This document shows, one piece after another, positions 8,900 through 17,090 of a DNA stretch of 64,000 bases (the stretch's first letter is position 1; each line of letters begins with the position of its first letter). The notes under the pieces were generated by a model, which saw only the letters and a program-made list of their open reading frames with translations, did not search any database and was not told the origin of the DNA. The stretch covers positions 85,081 through 149,080 of the forward strand of contig NZ_LNCD01000078.1 of the NCBI RefSeq assembly GCF_001542405.1, read 5' to 3'. A program made the translations under genes and the position numbers. The DNA is from Rhizobium altiplani. GTDB lineage: Bacteria > Pseudomonadota > Alphaproteobacteria > Rhizobiales > Rhizobiaceae.

Positions 8900-8940
8900 T
8901 TTTGCTGCAAAGCAAAATTGGGGTGTTGCGCAATCGCAAC
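8900..8940. repeat. Two tandem small hairpins upstream of the porin promoter
   Basis: TTTTGCT-GCAA-AGCAAAA (8900-8917) and GTTGCG-CAAT-CGCAAC (8925-8940), both perfect, each with a 4-base loop, separated by 7 bases. On the minus strand the second is followed by CCCAATTTTT. They lie just upstream of the -35 box and could be regulator-binding dyads or the end of a short leftward transcript. Confidence 0.45.
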
Positions 8941-9094
8941 TGTCGCTTTCTGCGCAAGAAGAGGGTTGCCAATTCAACCTGTAACAGTTTGGTATTCAAA
9001 GGGTTTTTGATATGGATGCCATCCGGATAATATTGTTGCATTGCAGCATTTGTATCGCCCTGCGGCTCATCCTTTTGTCAACGCTGGGCCTGAA

Positions 9095-10192
9095 TCACGA
9101 TGACGCGCGCGTCGTTTTGGCCACTTCTTTCAGCAGCGCGGCAGCGGTGGGATCGGATGGATCGAGCCTAAGAACACCATCCGTGTCGATCAGGTGTTCC
9201 AGCAGGTTTCTCACACCCTCACTGAAATGCCGGCTCGCTTCGGCAGCCTCGTGGCTCGCAAGTGTCGTGGAGCCGATGATCCGCACGCCGAAGACGTTGA
9301 TGACTTCGTCGGCTCGCGTCAGGGCGCAATTTCCGCCGTTTTCTGCGGCAAGGTCGACAATGACCGTTCCTGGACTCAGCCGCGAAAGCATGTCTTCGTC
9401 GAGGAGGAGAGGGGCAGTTTGACCGGGTATCACGGCGTTTGTGGTGATCAATTGCATCTTCGAGAGGGGATCCGAAAGCTCTCGGCGAAGCCGTGCCAGT
9501 TGTTGCTCCGGCAATGCGCGGGGGAAGGGCATCGGAGCTAGGGTCGTGCCGAGAAATCTGGCCCCGAGCCGTTCGATCTTGTCCTGCGAATCCTTGGCAA
9601 GGCCAAAGCCATGAGTCAGTGCGCCGAGGCGACGGGCGGTCGCCAATGCCTGCAGGCTTGCAGCATCGCCGCCCAAGGCAGCCATTCTCACCGGCCGCAC
9701 GAAGCTGCCGTCCACCATCAACATTGGGTGCGAAATGCCGAACTGCCTGGCGGCCTCTAGGACGGCGGCGTGGCCGGTGATTGCCGCTTGTCTCGATGAG
9801 ATGTCTGCGCCCTTGACCCCCTGCACACAGGAGAGGCGGGCGATGTCGAGGTGGAGCGGTCGCGGTCCGCTGGGAAGACGGGTGGCCAGGGGTGCGTGCG
9901 AACCAAGGAAAACGAGGGTCGCGGTCGCTGGAAATACCCGCGTGGTTGCCGGCTGCCGCACGCTCACGAAAATGTCCGAGGAGGGCACCATATCAGCGAA
10001 CTCGGCCGGTTCGCCGCCGGCGACGACATAGGCCTCATCAACGTGGCCCGCGCCGACACCGCAACCGCGCTCGAAACGAACCGACACACGCTTGGAAAGC
10101 CGCCGCACGTCCTCCGGCGTCAACGCAACGCGACGCTCACCGGGATGTGTTTCCCGAAGCAGCCCGGCGCGGACGCGGATAAAGTTGGACAT
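9095..10192 (-). CDS. Divergent NAD(P) transhydrogenase alpha-subunit / alanine dehydrogenase-like protein
   Basis: 365 residues covering only the soluble alpha-1 (PntAA) domain. Clear family blocks: RAGLLRETHPGERRVALTP at the start, ITGHAAVLEAARQF, HPMLM, TTNAVIPGQTAPLLL, and SPGTVIVDLAAENGGNC. The NAD-binding fold is altered: the GAGVAGLQA glycine loop is replaced by LGGDAASLQA (173-182), and the FDVR segment, whose Asp holds the adenine ribose, is FGLA (196-199). No beta subunit (PntB) or membrane partner is nearby. It is probably a paralogue with changed or lost cofactor binding, not a working transhydrogenase. ATG 10192 begins the conserved N-terminus; an upstream in-frame extension of 21 codons looks like leader sequence. 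Confidence 0.8.
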   Translation of the reverse strand: MSNFIRVRAGLLRETHPGERRVALTPEDVRRLSKRVSVRFERGCGVGAGHVDEAYVVAGGEPAEFADMVPSSDIFVSVRQPATTRVFPATATLVFLGSHAPLATRLPSGPRPLHLDIARLSCVQGVKGADISSRQAAITGHAAVLEAARQFGISHPMLMVDGSFVRPVRMAALGGDAASLQALATARRLGALTHGFGLAKDSQDKIERLGARFLGTTLAPMPFPRALPEQQLARLRRELSDPLSKMQLITTNAVIPGQTAPLLLDEDMLSRLSPGTVIVDLAAENGGNCALTRADEVINVFGVRIIGSTTLASHEAAEASRHFSEGVRNLLEHLIDTDGVLRLDPSDPTAAALLKEVAKTTRASS

Positions 10193-10467
10193 TGATCGCT
10201 CTGGAAGAGGGTAAATCGAAGTGTGCGCGCGAGCGATATAGGCTGTCTCTTCCATAGTTTTATGACAGTTTGGTAATTTTATTCTGGGCAGTGATGTTGA
10301 TTTTCACATTGTCACAACTGTCGATAAGTCATTCATTTTAAACGATACTATTTACCGCTTGCATGAGCGATGTCGAATAAGATTGCCGGGTGGGCGAGAT
10401 CAGGTTTTGCCCGGAGGCATTTGGATGTAATGGTCAGTCATAAGGCGCGTGACTGCTGGAGGCATTG

Positions 10468-12519
10468 GTGAATTTCTATTCGGTTTACGATCAAGGTTTT
10501 GTCCGTGTCGCGGCCTGCACCCCGAATTGCGAGATCGGCGATCCCGATTTCAACGCGCAGGCAACGTTGGAACTGGCGCGGCAGGGACACGCCGAAGGTG
10601 TTGGCCTCATGGTGTTCCCCGAACTCGGGATTTCCAGCTACGCGATCGACGACCTTTTGGGGCAGGATGCGCTTCTCAGGGGTGTGGATGCTGCAATCGG
10701 CGATATCGTCCGGGCAAGTCGCGACCTGACGCCGGTACTTCTTGTCGGCGCGCCGCTGCAGAGTGGCGGTCGGCTCTATAACTGCGCGGTCGCCATTCAC
10801 GCTGGTCGTATTCTCGGCGTCGTTCCGAAGATGCATCTCCCGAACTATCGCGAATTCTACGAGAAGCGCTGGTTCGCGTCGGGACGAGACGTACGAGGCG
10901 AGAGCATTCGTGCCGCCGGCGAGGTGGTGCCATTCGGCACGGATCTCGTCTTCGCCGCCGAGGACATGGACGATTTCATCTTCCATATCGAGATCTGCGA
11001 AGACCTCTGGGCTCCGGCGCCGCCGAGCGATTTCGGCGCGTTGGCCGGCGCATTGATTCTGGCAAATCTCTCGGCCAGCAACATAACGGTCGGAAAGGCT
11101 GAGACCCGCAAGCTTTTGTGCTCGGCACAATCGGCGCGCAGCTTGTCGGCTTATGTCTATTCGGCGGCCGGCCCCGGCGAATCGACGACGGACCTCGCCT
11201 GGGACGGCCAGGCCTGCATCTATGAGCTCGGCAGCCTGCTCGCCGAAACCGACCGCTTCCCAATTTCGTCGCAGATGTGCGTTGCGGATATCGATGTCGA
11301 GAGACTGCGGCTGGAGCGGCTGCGAACGGGCACGTTCAATGATGCGGCGACGCTCACTCTTACCGCCGGTCGCGAATTCCGGCGAGTAGGGTTCCAGTTC
11401 AAGAAGCCGAAGGGCGACATTGGCCTCAAACGCCATGTTGCGCGCTTCCCCTTCGTGCCGGCTGACGAAAGCCGCCTCGATCTGGATTGCTACGAGACGT
11501 TCAACATCCAGGTGCAGGGACTGATGAAGCGGCTGCGCTCGACCGGCATCAAGCGGCTTTGCATTGGCATTTCGGGCGGGCTCGATTCCACCCATGCGCT
11601 ACTCGTCGCGGCGCGTGCTTTCGACCAGCTCGGCTGGCCGCGCTCGGATATTCTTTGCTTCACCATGCCGGGATTTGCGACGGGCGAGGCCACCAGGTCG
11701 AACGCCTGGGCCTTGATGCGCAGCATGGGCGTCACGGCGGAGGAGGTCGATATCAGGCCGTTGGCGCTACAGTTGCTAAAGGATCTGAAGCATCCCTTCG
11801 CAGGCGGCGAGCCGGTCTACGATACGACCTTCGAAAACGTCCAGGCCGGCCTGCGCACGGACTTCCTGTTCCGCGTGGCAAACCAGCGAAACGCGCTGGT
11901 GCTGGGAACCGGAGACCTGTCGGAAATCGGCCTCGGCTGGTCGACCTACGGCGTTGGCGACCAGATGAGCCACTACAACGTCAATGCATCGGTGCCCAAG
12001 ACCTTGATCCAGCACCTGATCCGCTGGGTGATCCGCTCACGGGATTTCAACGAGGAAGCCAATGCGACATTGGAAAGCGTTCTTGGCACGCTGATTTCGC
12101 CGGAACTGGTGCCTGCCGATGAAAATGGCGTCATGCAGAGCACGGAGGACAAGATCGGCCCATACGATCTGCACGACTTCGCACTCTACTACACGACGCG
12201 TTTCGGGCTTCGCCCGTCGAAAATCGCCTTCCTTGCCTACAATGCCTGGCGGGACGCCGAGGCCGGCGTCTGGCCGCCGCATTTCCCCGCTGACAAGCGC
12301 CGCAGTTTCGATCTGCCTGTCATCAAGCACTGGATGGAGGTCTTCCTCTTTCGGTTCTTCACGATCAGCCAGTTCAAGCGGTCGGCATCGCCGAACAGCC
12401 CGAAGGTGACGTCGGGTGGTTCCCTGTCTCCCCGCGGCGACTGGCGCGCGCCGTCGGACGGCAACGCCCGGATATGGCTCAAGGAATTGAAAGCGAACGT
12501 TCCGGATGTAAAGGCGTAG
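10468..12519 (+). CDS. nadE: Glutamine-dependent NAD+ synthetase
   Basis: 683 residues, a two-domain enzyme. The N-terminal nitrilase-type glutaminase domain has the Glu-Lys-Cys triad E52 (VFPELGISSY), K121 (VPKMHLPNYREFYEKRWF) and C177 (IEICEDLWAP). The C-terminal synthetase domain has the ATP pyrophosphatase loop SGGLDST (369-375). It converts deamido-NAD+ to NAD+ using ATP and ammonia channelled from glutamine. Length and layout match the long NadE type of mycobacteria and rhizobia. The start is GTG at 10468, with GGAGG five bases upstream; the TTG one codon earlier is too close to that site. It is divergent from the transhydrogenase-like gene across 275 bases. Confidence 0.95.
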   Translation: MNFYSVYDQGFVRVAACTPNCEIGDPDFNAQATLELARQGHAEGVGLMVFPELGISSYAIDDLLGQDALLRGVDAAIGDIVRASRDLTPVLLVGAPLQSGGRLYNCAVAIHAGRILGVVPKMHLPNYREFYEKRWFASGRDVRGESIRAAGEVVPFGTDLVFAAEDMDDFIFHIEICEDLWAPAPPSDFGALAGALILANLSASNITVGKAETRKLLCSAQSARSLSAYVYSAAGPGESTTDLAWDGQACIYELGSLLAETDRFPISSQMCVADIDVERLRLERLRTGTFNDAATLTLTAGREFRRVGFQFKKPKGDIGLKRHVARFPFVPADESRLDLDCYETFNIQVQGLMKRLRSTGIKRLCIGISGGLDSTHALLVAARAFDQLGWPRSDILCFTMPGFATGEATRSNAWALMRSMGVTAEEVDIRPLALQLLKDLKHPFAGGEPVYDTTFENVQAGLRTDFLFRVANQRNALVLGTGDLSEIGLGWSTYGVGDQMSHYNVNASVPKTLIQHLIRWVIRSRDFNEEANATLESVLGTLISPELVPADENGVMQSTEDKIGPYDLHDFALYYTTRFGLRPSKIAFLAYNAWRDAEAGVWPPHFPADKRRSFDLPVIKHWMEVFLFRFFTISQFKRSASPNSPKVTSGGSLSPRGDWRAPSDGNARIWLKELKANVPDVKA

Positions 12520-12592
12520 GCAGAGATGCCTTGCAAAAGCCATGCATCGCGCCAGATGTGGTCCAGGAGCACTCTGAGGTAGCGGTAAGAAC

Positions 12593-12802
12593 GTGACAGA
12601 TGAAGCTTGTCCATCCGAGGATCTTCCCCGTTACGAAATCCGTCAGGAGCCGCGTGGCAGGTGGACGATCGTCGATACCTTGACGTCCTTGCCGGCGGCA
12701 ACGGACGGAAGGGATTTCGTCGGCCTTAGCAAGAGGGACGCGGAAGACATTGCCCGCGAACTGAACCTCGCCGCTGCCGAAGGACGGGATCCTCTGATCT
12801 GA
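12593..12802 (+). CDS. Small conserved hypothetical protein
   Basis: 69 residues, GTG start. The sequence has a compact pattern of YEIRQEPRGRWTIVDTLT, a GxxFVGLSKRDAEDIARELN segment and an acidic N-terminus, as in small rhizobial proteins of unknown function that I recall but cannot name. It probably folds as a short beta-hairpin plus helix. The ribosome binding site is weak. It follows nadE by 73 bases in the same direction, and the next small gene begins 49 bases later. Coding status rests mainly on composition and the regular motif. Confidence 0.6.
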   Translation: MTDEACPSEDLPRYEIRQEPRGRWTIVDTLTSLPAATDGRDFVGLSKRDAEDIARELNLAAAEGRDPLI

Positions 12803-12851
12803 TCTCTTGGAACTTGGCGAACGCCGCCGGCGTTTCGTTGCCAGAGGTGCA

Positions 12852-13112
12852 ATGATGACCGCCAATGACAACAGGCCGGACAATCACTCCAGCGATCGGC
12901 AAACTGCTTGCGAAGCGCAGGAAACGGCGCTGTCCCGAGAAGGGCGCAGCCTGTCCGCCTGGGCGTTGCTGGGCGCTGTCGCCTTCGTGATTGCCGCGGT
13001 CCTCTTGGCGTTCAACGTTTGGACGGGCGGCGGCACCAGCCCTGCACCGAGAGCGCCGGCAGGGGCAAGCAGCCCCAGCACCGCACCGCCGCCGACGCAG
13101 GACACGAACTGA
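12852..13112 (+). CDS. Small single-pass membrane hypothetical protein
   Basis: 86 residues. It begins MMTANDNRP, a common opening of small rhizobial proteins, followed by a polar stretch, one transmembrane helix (LSAWALLGAVAFVIAAVLLAFNVW, about residues 33-56) and a Gly/Pro/Ser/Thr-rich tail likely exposed to the periplasm. AGAGGTG lies just upstream of the double ATG. No function is evident. It is convergent with the LysR gene, nine bases apart. Confidence 0.65.
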   Translation: MMTANDNRPDNHSSDRQTACEAQETALSREGRSLSAWALLGAVAFVIAAVLLAFNVWTGGGTSPAPRAPAGASSPSTAPPPTQDTN

Positions 13113-13121
13113 CCAAGGCCC

Positions 13122-14024
13122 TCACGTCATCCATTTCCGGTGCTCCGCGAAGCGCTCCGCGAGGAGGTCGATGAACAGGCGAACTTTCGTCGGCAAGTGG
13201 TTGCGGTTCGGATAGATGGCATTGATGCTGAACTCGACGGCGCGATAGTCGCGCATGACCCGGACAAATCGTCCGGAGGCGATGTCATCAAAGACAACGA
13301 AACTTGGTGCCAGGAATATGCCCTGGCCCGTCGTCGTGAGGTGCCGCAGGGTCTCGGCACTGTTGGATACGACGTTGCCGCCAATCTTTACACTCATCTG
13401 GGCGCCATCTGCATCTTCGAAGCGCCATTCGTCTCCGTAGGGGTAATACGTATATTGGAGGCAGTTGTGATTTGCCAAATCCGCCGGGACCTCTGGCGCC
13501 GGATGGTTCTCAAGGTAGTTCGGCGAGCACACCAGGATATGACGCCATGGCGTCAACTTCCTGACAACAAGGCTCGAATCCGGTGGCGGCACGGTGCGGA
13601 TCACGAGGTCGTAACCTTCCTCGACCATATCGATCATCCTCTCCCCAACGCTCAGGTCGAGCGCGATCGAGGGATATAGCTCAAGATACTCGCTGACGAC
13701 GGGCAGCAGGAAGCGGACGATGGCCGCGCTGGTATAGACCTTGAGCGTGCCGCGCGGTGTCGAGCTCATTGCACCGGCCGTGCTGTCGGCTTCCTCGAGA
13801 TCGGCAAGTATCTGAGCCGAGCGTTCGTAGTAGTACTTGCCGGTTTCCGTGAGGCTGACCTTGCGCGTGGTGCGGTTGAGCAACCTGACGCCCAGCCTGT
13901 CCTCGAGGGACTGCACGTGGTTGCCGACCATCGTCACGGACATGTTGAGACGGCGCGCGGCCGCTGAAAAGCCGCCGCACTCGACAACGCGACCAAAGAC
14001 TGTGAGGCTCGTCAGCCGATCCAT
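13122..14024 (-). CDS. LysR family transcriptional regulator (CrgA-like), divergent from emrAB
   Basis: 300 residues. The N-terminal winged helix-turn-helix reads LTVFGRVVECGGFSAAARRLNMSVTMVGNHVQSLEDRLGVRLLNRTTRKVSLTETG-like (HTH about residues 19-38), followed by the two-lobed periplasmic-binding-type effector domain (CSPNYLENHPAPEVPADLANHNCLQY, typical of the CrgA/AphB group). It is divergent from the EmrA-like gene with 136 bases between starts, the standard arrangement for a local regulator of the neighbouring pump. The intergenic region carries the 50-base block that recurs before emrB. AGGGGGTG lies upstream of the ATG. Confidence 0.9.
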   Translation of the reverse strand: MDRLTSLTVFGRVVECGGFSAAARRLNMSVTMVGNHVQSLEDRLGVRLLNRTTRKVSLTETGKYYYERSAQILADLEEADSTAGAMSSTPRGTLKVYTSAAIVRFLLPVVSEYLELYPSIALDLSVGERMIDMVEEGYDLVIRTVPPPDSSLVVRKLTPWRHILVCSPNYLENHPAPEVPADLANHNCLQYTYYPYGDEWRFEDADGAQMSVKIGGNVVSNSAETLRHLTTTGQGIFLAPSFVVFDDIASGRFVRVMRDYRAVEFSINAIYPNRNHLPTKVRLFIDLLAERFAEHRKWMT

Positions 14025-14035
14025 TGCACCCCCTA

Positions 14036-14085
14036 GATTATCCGCTCTGAGTTGATGATCCTTCCCGATTTAAGCAGATTATCAG
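14036..14085. promoter_or_regulatory. Regulatory block, copy A, upstream of emrA
   Basis: A 50-base stretch of the form GATTATCC-N11-ATGATCCTTCCC-N11-ATTATCAG. The same words at the same spacings recur at 15342-15391 before emrB. It lies between the divergent LysR and EmrA genes, so it is a likely operator of that LysR protein. A LysR link is inference. Confidence 0.55.
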
Positions 14086-14160
14086 AACGCGCGTAACGAC
14101 GCATTGTCTGTCTCATCGAATTGAGCCTCGCCTTACGAGGCAAACCAGTGGAGAAGGACA

Positions 14161-15327
14161 ATGGTCGAATTACCCCGCAAGGAAGTGTTCGAGGCGGCCG
14201 GCGAGCCCGAGGTTGCAAGGGTCACCGAAGCCCCGGCTGCACCGGCAGCGGACGTTGCCCCTGCCGTCGAAGCCAAAGGCAAGAAAAGCCGCAAGCTCGT
14301 TAAGCGGACGATCATGGCTGCAGCGCTTCTTGCCGGCGTCGCCTTTGTGGCGGACTACGGCCATCACTATTGGACGGTTGGCCGTTTCATCGAATCCACT
14401 GATGATGCCTATGTGAAGGCCGACTATACGACCGTTGCGCCGAAGGTTTCGGGCTATGTCGCCGCAGTCCTTGTCGGTGATAACGATGCAGTCAAGGCTG
14501 GGCAGGTGCTCGCCAAGATCGACGATCGCGACCATCAGGCCGCATTGTCCCAGGTCAAGGCCGACGTCAAGGCCGCAACTGCAGCCATCACAAATCTCGA
14601 TGCGCAGATCGAACTGCAGCAGTCGATCATCGGCCAGGCCAGGGCGACGATCGATGCATCACTGGCGACGCTGGATTTTGCTCGCTCCGATGCGGCCCGT
14701 TCGCAACGGCTGATCACCAATGGTGCCGGCACGCAGTCGCGGGCGGAACAGAGCCAATCACTTCGCGATCAGGCGCAGGCGGCACTTGAACGGGATCGGG
14801 CCGCGCTGGTCGCCGCGGAAAAGAAGGTGCCCGTTCTTCAGACACAGCGCGAGCAGGCTGTCGCGCAGCGTGAGCGCGCCGCCGCCGCCCAGCATCAGGC
14901 TGAACTCAACCTTTCCTATACACAAATCATCGCTCCGGTCGACGGCACCGTCGGCGCCCGCACCATTCGAGTCGGACAGTTCGTAACCTCGGGGATGCAG
15001 TTGATGGCGGTCGTGCCGCTGCATTCCGTCTATGTCGTTGCCAACTTCAAGGAAACACAGCTCACTCATGTGCGCGCTGGGCAGCCTGTCGAGGTCAAGG
15101 TGGACAGTTTCCCCGATGTGGAAATCAAGGGCCATGTCGACAGCATTTCACCGGCGAGCGGGCTGGAGTTCTCACTGCTACCCCCTGACAATGCGACCGG
15201 CAACTTCACCAAGATCGTCCAGCGCATCCCGGTAAAGATCGTCATCGACGACGAGAAAGTGAGCGGTTTGCTTCGCGCCGGAATGTCCGTCGAGCCTGAG
15301 ATCGATACCAAAGCGGCCGTCAGGTAG
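14161..15327 (+). CDS. emrA: HlyD/EmrA family membrane fusion protein of multidrug efflux
   Basis: 388 residues. A cytoplasmic Pro/Ala-rich N-terminus precedes one transmembrane helix (about residues 49-66). Then come the biotinyl-lipoyl-like half TDDAYVKADYTTVAPKVSGYV, a long alpha-helical coiled-coil hairpin (about 125-255) and the second lipoyl half with LSYTQIIAPVDGTVGARTIRVGQFV. The typical EmrA end block SPASGLEFSLLPPDNATGNFTK-like is present. It is the periplasmic adaptor that couples the MFS pump encoded next to an outer-membrane channel. GGAGAAGGACA precedes the ATG. The MFS gene follows after 113 bases that contain a strong hairpin and a repeated regulatory block. Confidence 0.92.
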   Translation: MVELPRKEVFEAAGEPEVARVTEAPAAPAADVAPAVEAKGKKSRKLVKRTIMAAALLAGVAFVADYGHHYWTVGRFIESTDDAYVKADYTTVAPKVSGYVAAVLVGDNDAVKAGQVLAKIDDRDHQAALSQVKADVKAATAAITNLDAQIELQQSIIGQARATIDASLATLDFARSDAARSQRLITNGAGTQSRAEQSQSLRDQAQAALERDRAALVAAEKKVPVLQTQREQAVAQRERAAAAQHQAELNLSYTQIIAPVDGTVGARTIRVGQFVTSGMQLMAVVPLHSVYVVANFKETQLTHVRAGQPVEVKVDSFPDVEIKGHVDSISPASGLEFSLLPPDNATGNFTKIVQRIPVKIVIDDEKVSGLLRAGMSVEPEIDTKAAVR

Positions 15328-15335
15328 GTGGTGCC

Positions 15336-15372
15336 GGGAAGGATTATCCAGCCTGACTGGATGATCCTTCCC
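15336..15372 (+). repeat. Strong hairpin between emrA and emrB
   Basis: Arms GGGAAGGATTATCCAG (15336-15351) and CTGGATGATCCTTCCC (15357-15372) pair at 15 of 16 positions around a CCTGA loop. It overlaps the second copy of the regulatory block. It may be both an RNA hairpin tuning emrB expression and a DNA dyad for a regulator. Confidence 0.6.
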
Positions 15373-15391
15373 TCCTTTCCCGAATTATCAG
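15342..15391. promoter_or_regulatory. Regulatory block, copy B, upstream of emrB
   Basis: This repeats the pattern of 14036-14085: GATTATCC, 11 bases, ATGATCCTTCCC, 11 bases, ATTATCAG. The fixed words are identical and the spacers differ, which is how protein-binding sites are conserved. It suggests a second, co-regulated promoter for emrB. Confidence 0.55.
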
Positions 15392-15440
15392 CCGAACCTC
15401 GTCATGAGATTGTTTCCGCATAGCCGGAAGGAGAGACGTC

Positions 15441-17060
15441 ATGGCTACACTTCAGATCGTCGCCAACAATTCCAGCCCGCGTCTGGTGGACGCTGCGGCT
15501 CCGAAGCCCGCAGCTGCGATGAGCGCCTTTCGCATGTGGAGCGCCGTCGTCGGTTCGACGCTCGGCGCGTTCATGGCCGTCCTCAATATCCAGATCGTCA
15601 ACGCTTCGCTCGCGGATATCCAGGGTGCGATCGGCGCGGGCAAGGACGACGGTGGCTGGATTTCGACCTCCTACCTGATTGCGGAGATCGTGGTCATCCC
15701 TCTCAGCGGTTGGCTTGCTCAGGTCTTTTCCGTCCGCAAGTATCTCCTGACCAACGCCATTTTGTTCCTGCTATTTTCCGTCGCCTGTGCTTTCGCTGCG
15801 AACCTCCAGCAGATGATCGTGCTGCGCGCCGTTCAGGGCTTTGCGGGCGGCGTGCTGATCCCCATGGCGTTCACCATCATCATCACGCTTCTGCCAAAGC
15901 CCAAGCAGCCGATCGGTCTGGCCCTCTTTGCCCTCTCGGCGACCTTTGCTCCTGCCATCGGGCCTACCATCGGCGGATATCTGACCGAGAACTACGGCTG
16001 GGAGTTCATCTTCTACGTCAATCTGGTTCCCGGTTTGCTCATGGTGGGAATGCTCTGGGCGTCGCTCGATCGCGCTCCGATGAAACTCGGTCTGCTCGCC
16101 AAGGGCGATTGGCCGGGCATCATCACCATGGCAATCGGCCTTGCCGCCCTCCAGACGGTGTTGGAAGAGGGGAACAAGGAGGACTGGTTCGGATCGGATT
16201 TCATCGTCCGCCTGTCGATCATCGCTGTCGTGTCGTTGACGCTGTTCCTCATTATCGAGCTGAAGACCGCCCATCCGCTGCTAAACCTCAGGCTCCTCGT
16301 CCGTCGCAACTTCGGCTTCGGGATTGTGGCGAACGTCCTGCTTGGGATCGCCCTTTATGGCTCTGCCTTCGTTCTTCCAATCTATCTGTCGCGCATCCAG
16401 GGCTACAATTCCGAGCAGATCGGCATGGTCCTCGCCTGGACGGGCATTCCGCAGCTGCTGTTGATCCCGCTGGTGCCCCGCCTGATGAAGCGTTTTGACG
16501 TTCGCCTACTGATCGCCTTCGGTTTTGCGCTGTTTGCCGCTTCGAATTTCATGAATGTCTACATGACTGCCGACTATGCGAGTGACCAGCTCTTCTGGCC
16601 AAACGTCATCCGCGCCGTCGGGCAGGCGCTTGTCTTCGCGCCGCTCTCGGCCGTCGCAACAGCGGGCATCGAACAGGAAAATGCAGGTTCCGCATCCGCG
16701 CTCTTCAACATGATGCGTAACCTCGGAGGCGCCGTCGGCATCGCAAGCCTGCAGACCTTTCTGAGCAAGCGCGAGCAATTCCATTCGAATATCCTGACGA
16801 ATTCGATCTCGGTCTTCGAAGAAGCCACTCGGGATCGTGTCGCGAAACTGACCGCCTACTTCATGAGTCACGGTGTCAGCGATCAGGCCGCTGCCACCAA
16901 CAAGGCCGTCGTCGCCATCGCGCTCAAGCTGCGCAAGCAGGCCAACATCATGGCCTTCAGCGACACATTCTTCGTGCTCGGTGCAGCATTGCTCGTCGCA
17001 CTGCTCGCAACGCTGCTGCTGAAGAAGCCGGGTCATCTGTCCGGGGGCGGCGCTCACTAG
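15441..17060 (+). CDS. emrB: MFS drug efflux permease, DHA2 (EmrB/QacA) family
   Basis: 539 residues with about 14 transmembrane helices. Motif A-like and motif C features are visible: LAQVFSVRKYLL after helix 2, ALSATFAPAIGPTIGGYL (antiporter motif C, GPTxGG) and ENYGWEFIFYVNLVPG. DHA2 pumps export lipophilic drugs, bile-salt-like or plant compounds by proton antiport and work with an EmrA adaptor. It follows emrA and has its own good ribosome binding site (GGAAGGAGAG). Like its neighbour it is probably controlled by the LysR protein. Confidence 0.93.
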   Translation: MATLQIVANNSSPRLVDAAAPKPAAAMSAFRMWSAVVGSTLGAFMAVLNIQIVNASLADIQGAIGAGKDDGGWISTSYLIAEIVVIPLSGWLAQVFSVRKYLLTNAILFLLFSVACAFAANLQQMIVLRAVQGFAGGVLIPMAFTIIITLLPKPKQPIGLALFALSATFAPAIGPTIGGYLTENYGWEFIFYVNLVPGLLMVGMLWASLDRAPMKLGLLAKGDWPGIITMAIGLAALQTVLEEGNKEDWFGSDFIVRLSIIAVVSLTLFLIIELKTAHPLLNLRLLVRRNFGFGIVANVLLGIALYGSAFVLPIYLSRIQGYNSEQIGMVLAWTGIPQLLLIPLVPRLMKRFDVRLLIAFGFALFAASNFMNVYMTADYASDQLFWPNVIRAVGQALVFAPLSAVATAGIEQENAGSASALFNMMRNLGGAVGIASLQTFLSKREQFHSNILTNSISVFEEATRDRVAKLTAYFMSHGVSDQAAATNKAVVAIALKLRKQANIMAFSDTFFVLGAALLVALLATLLLKKPGHLSGGGAH

Positions 17061-17090
17061 CGCCGCACTCCGCCACCAGGGAGAAACGCC

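Larger units (their letters stand above)
8733..9094. other. Intergenic region upstream of the porin
   Basis: About 360 AT-rich bases without a credible gene. It contains the porin leader, the promoter with its dyad, and the two small hairpins listed separately. The rest, next to the transhydrogenase-like gene, shows nothing recognisable. Confidence 0.6.

Noticed and set aside
7644..8984. A 446-codon open frame on the plus strand
   Set aside because: It lies antisense to the porin gene, whose signal peptide, cysteine motif and terminal Phe are convincing; the antisense frame is Val/Asp-rich with no motif, a by-product of strong codon bias.
14036..15391. Remnant of an insertion element or recent duplication
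   Set aside because: Only the short fixed words and their spacings are repeated; the spacers differ and there are no terminal repeats or transposase, so shared regulator sites explain it better.
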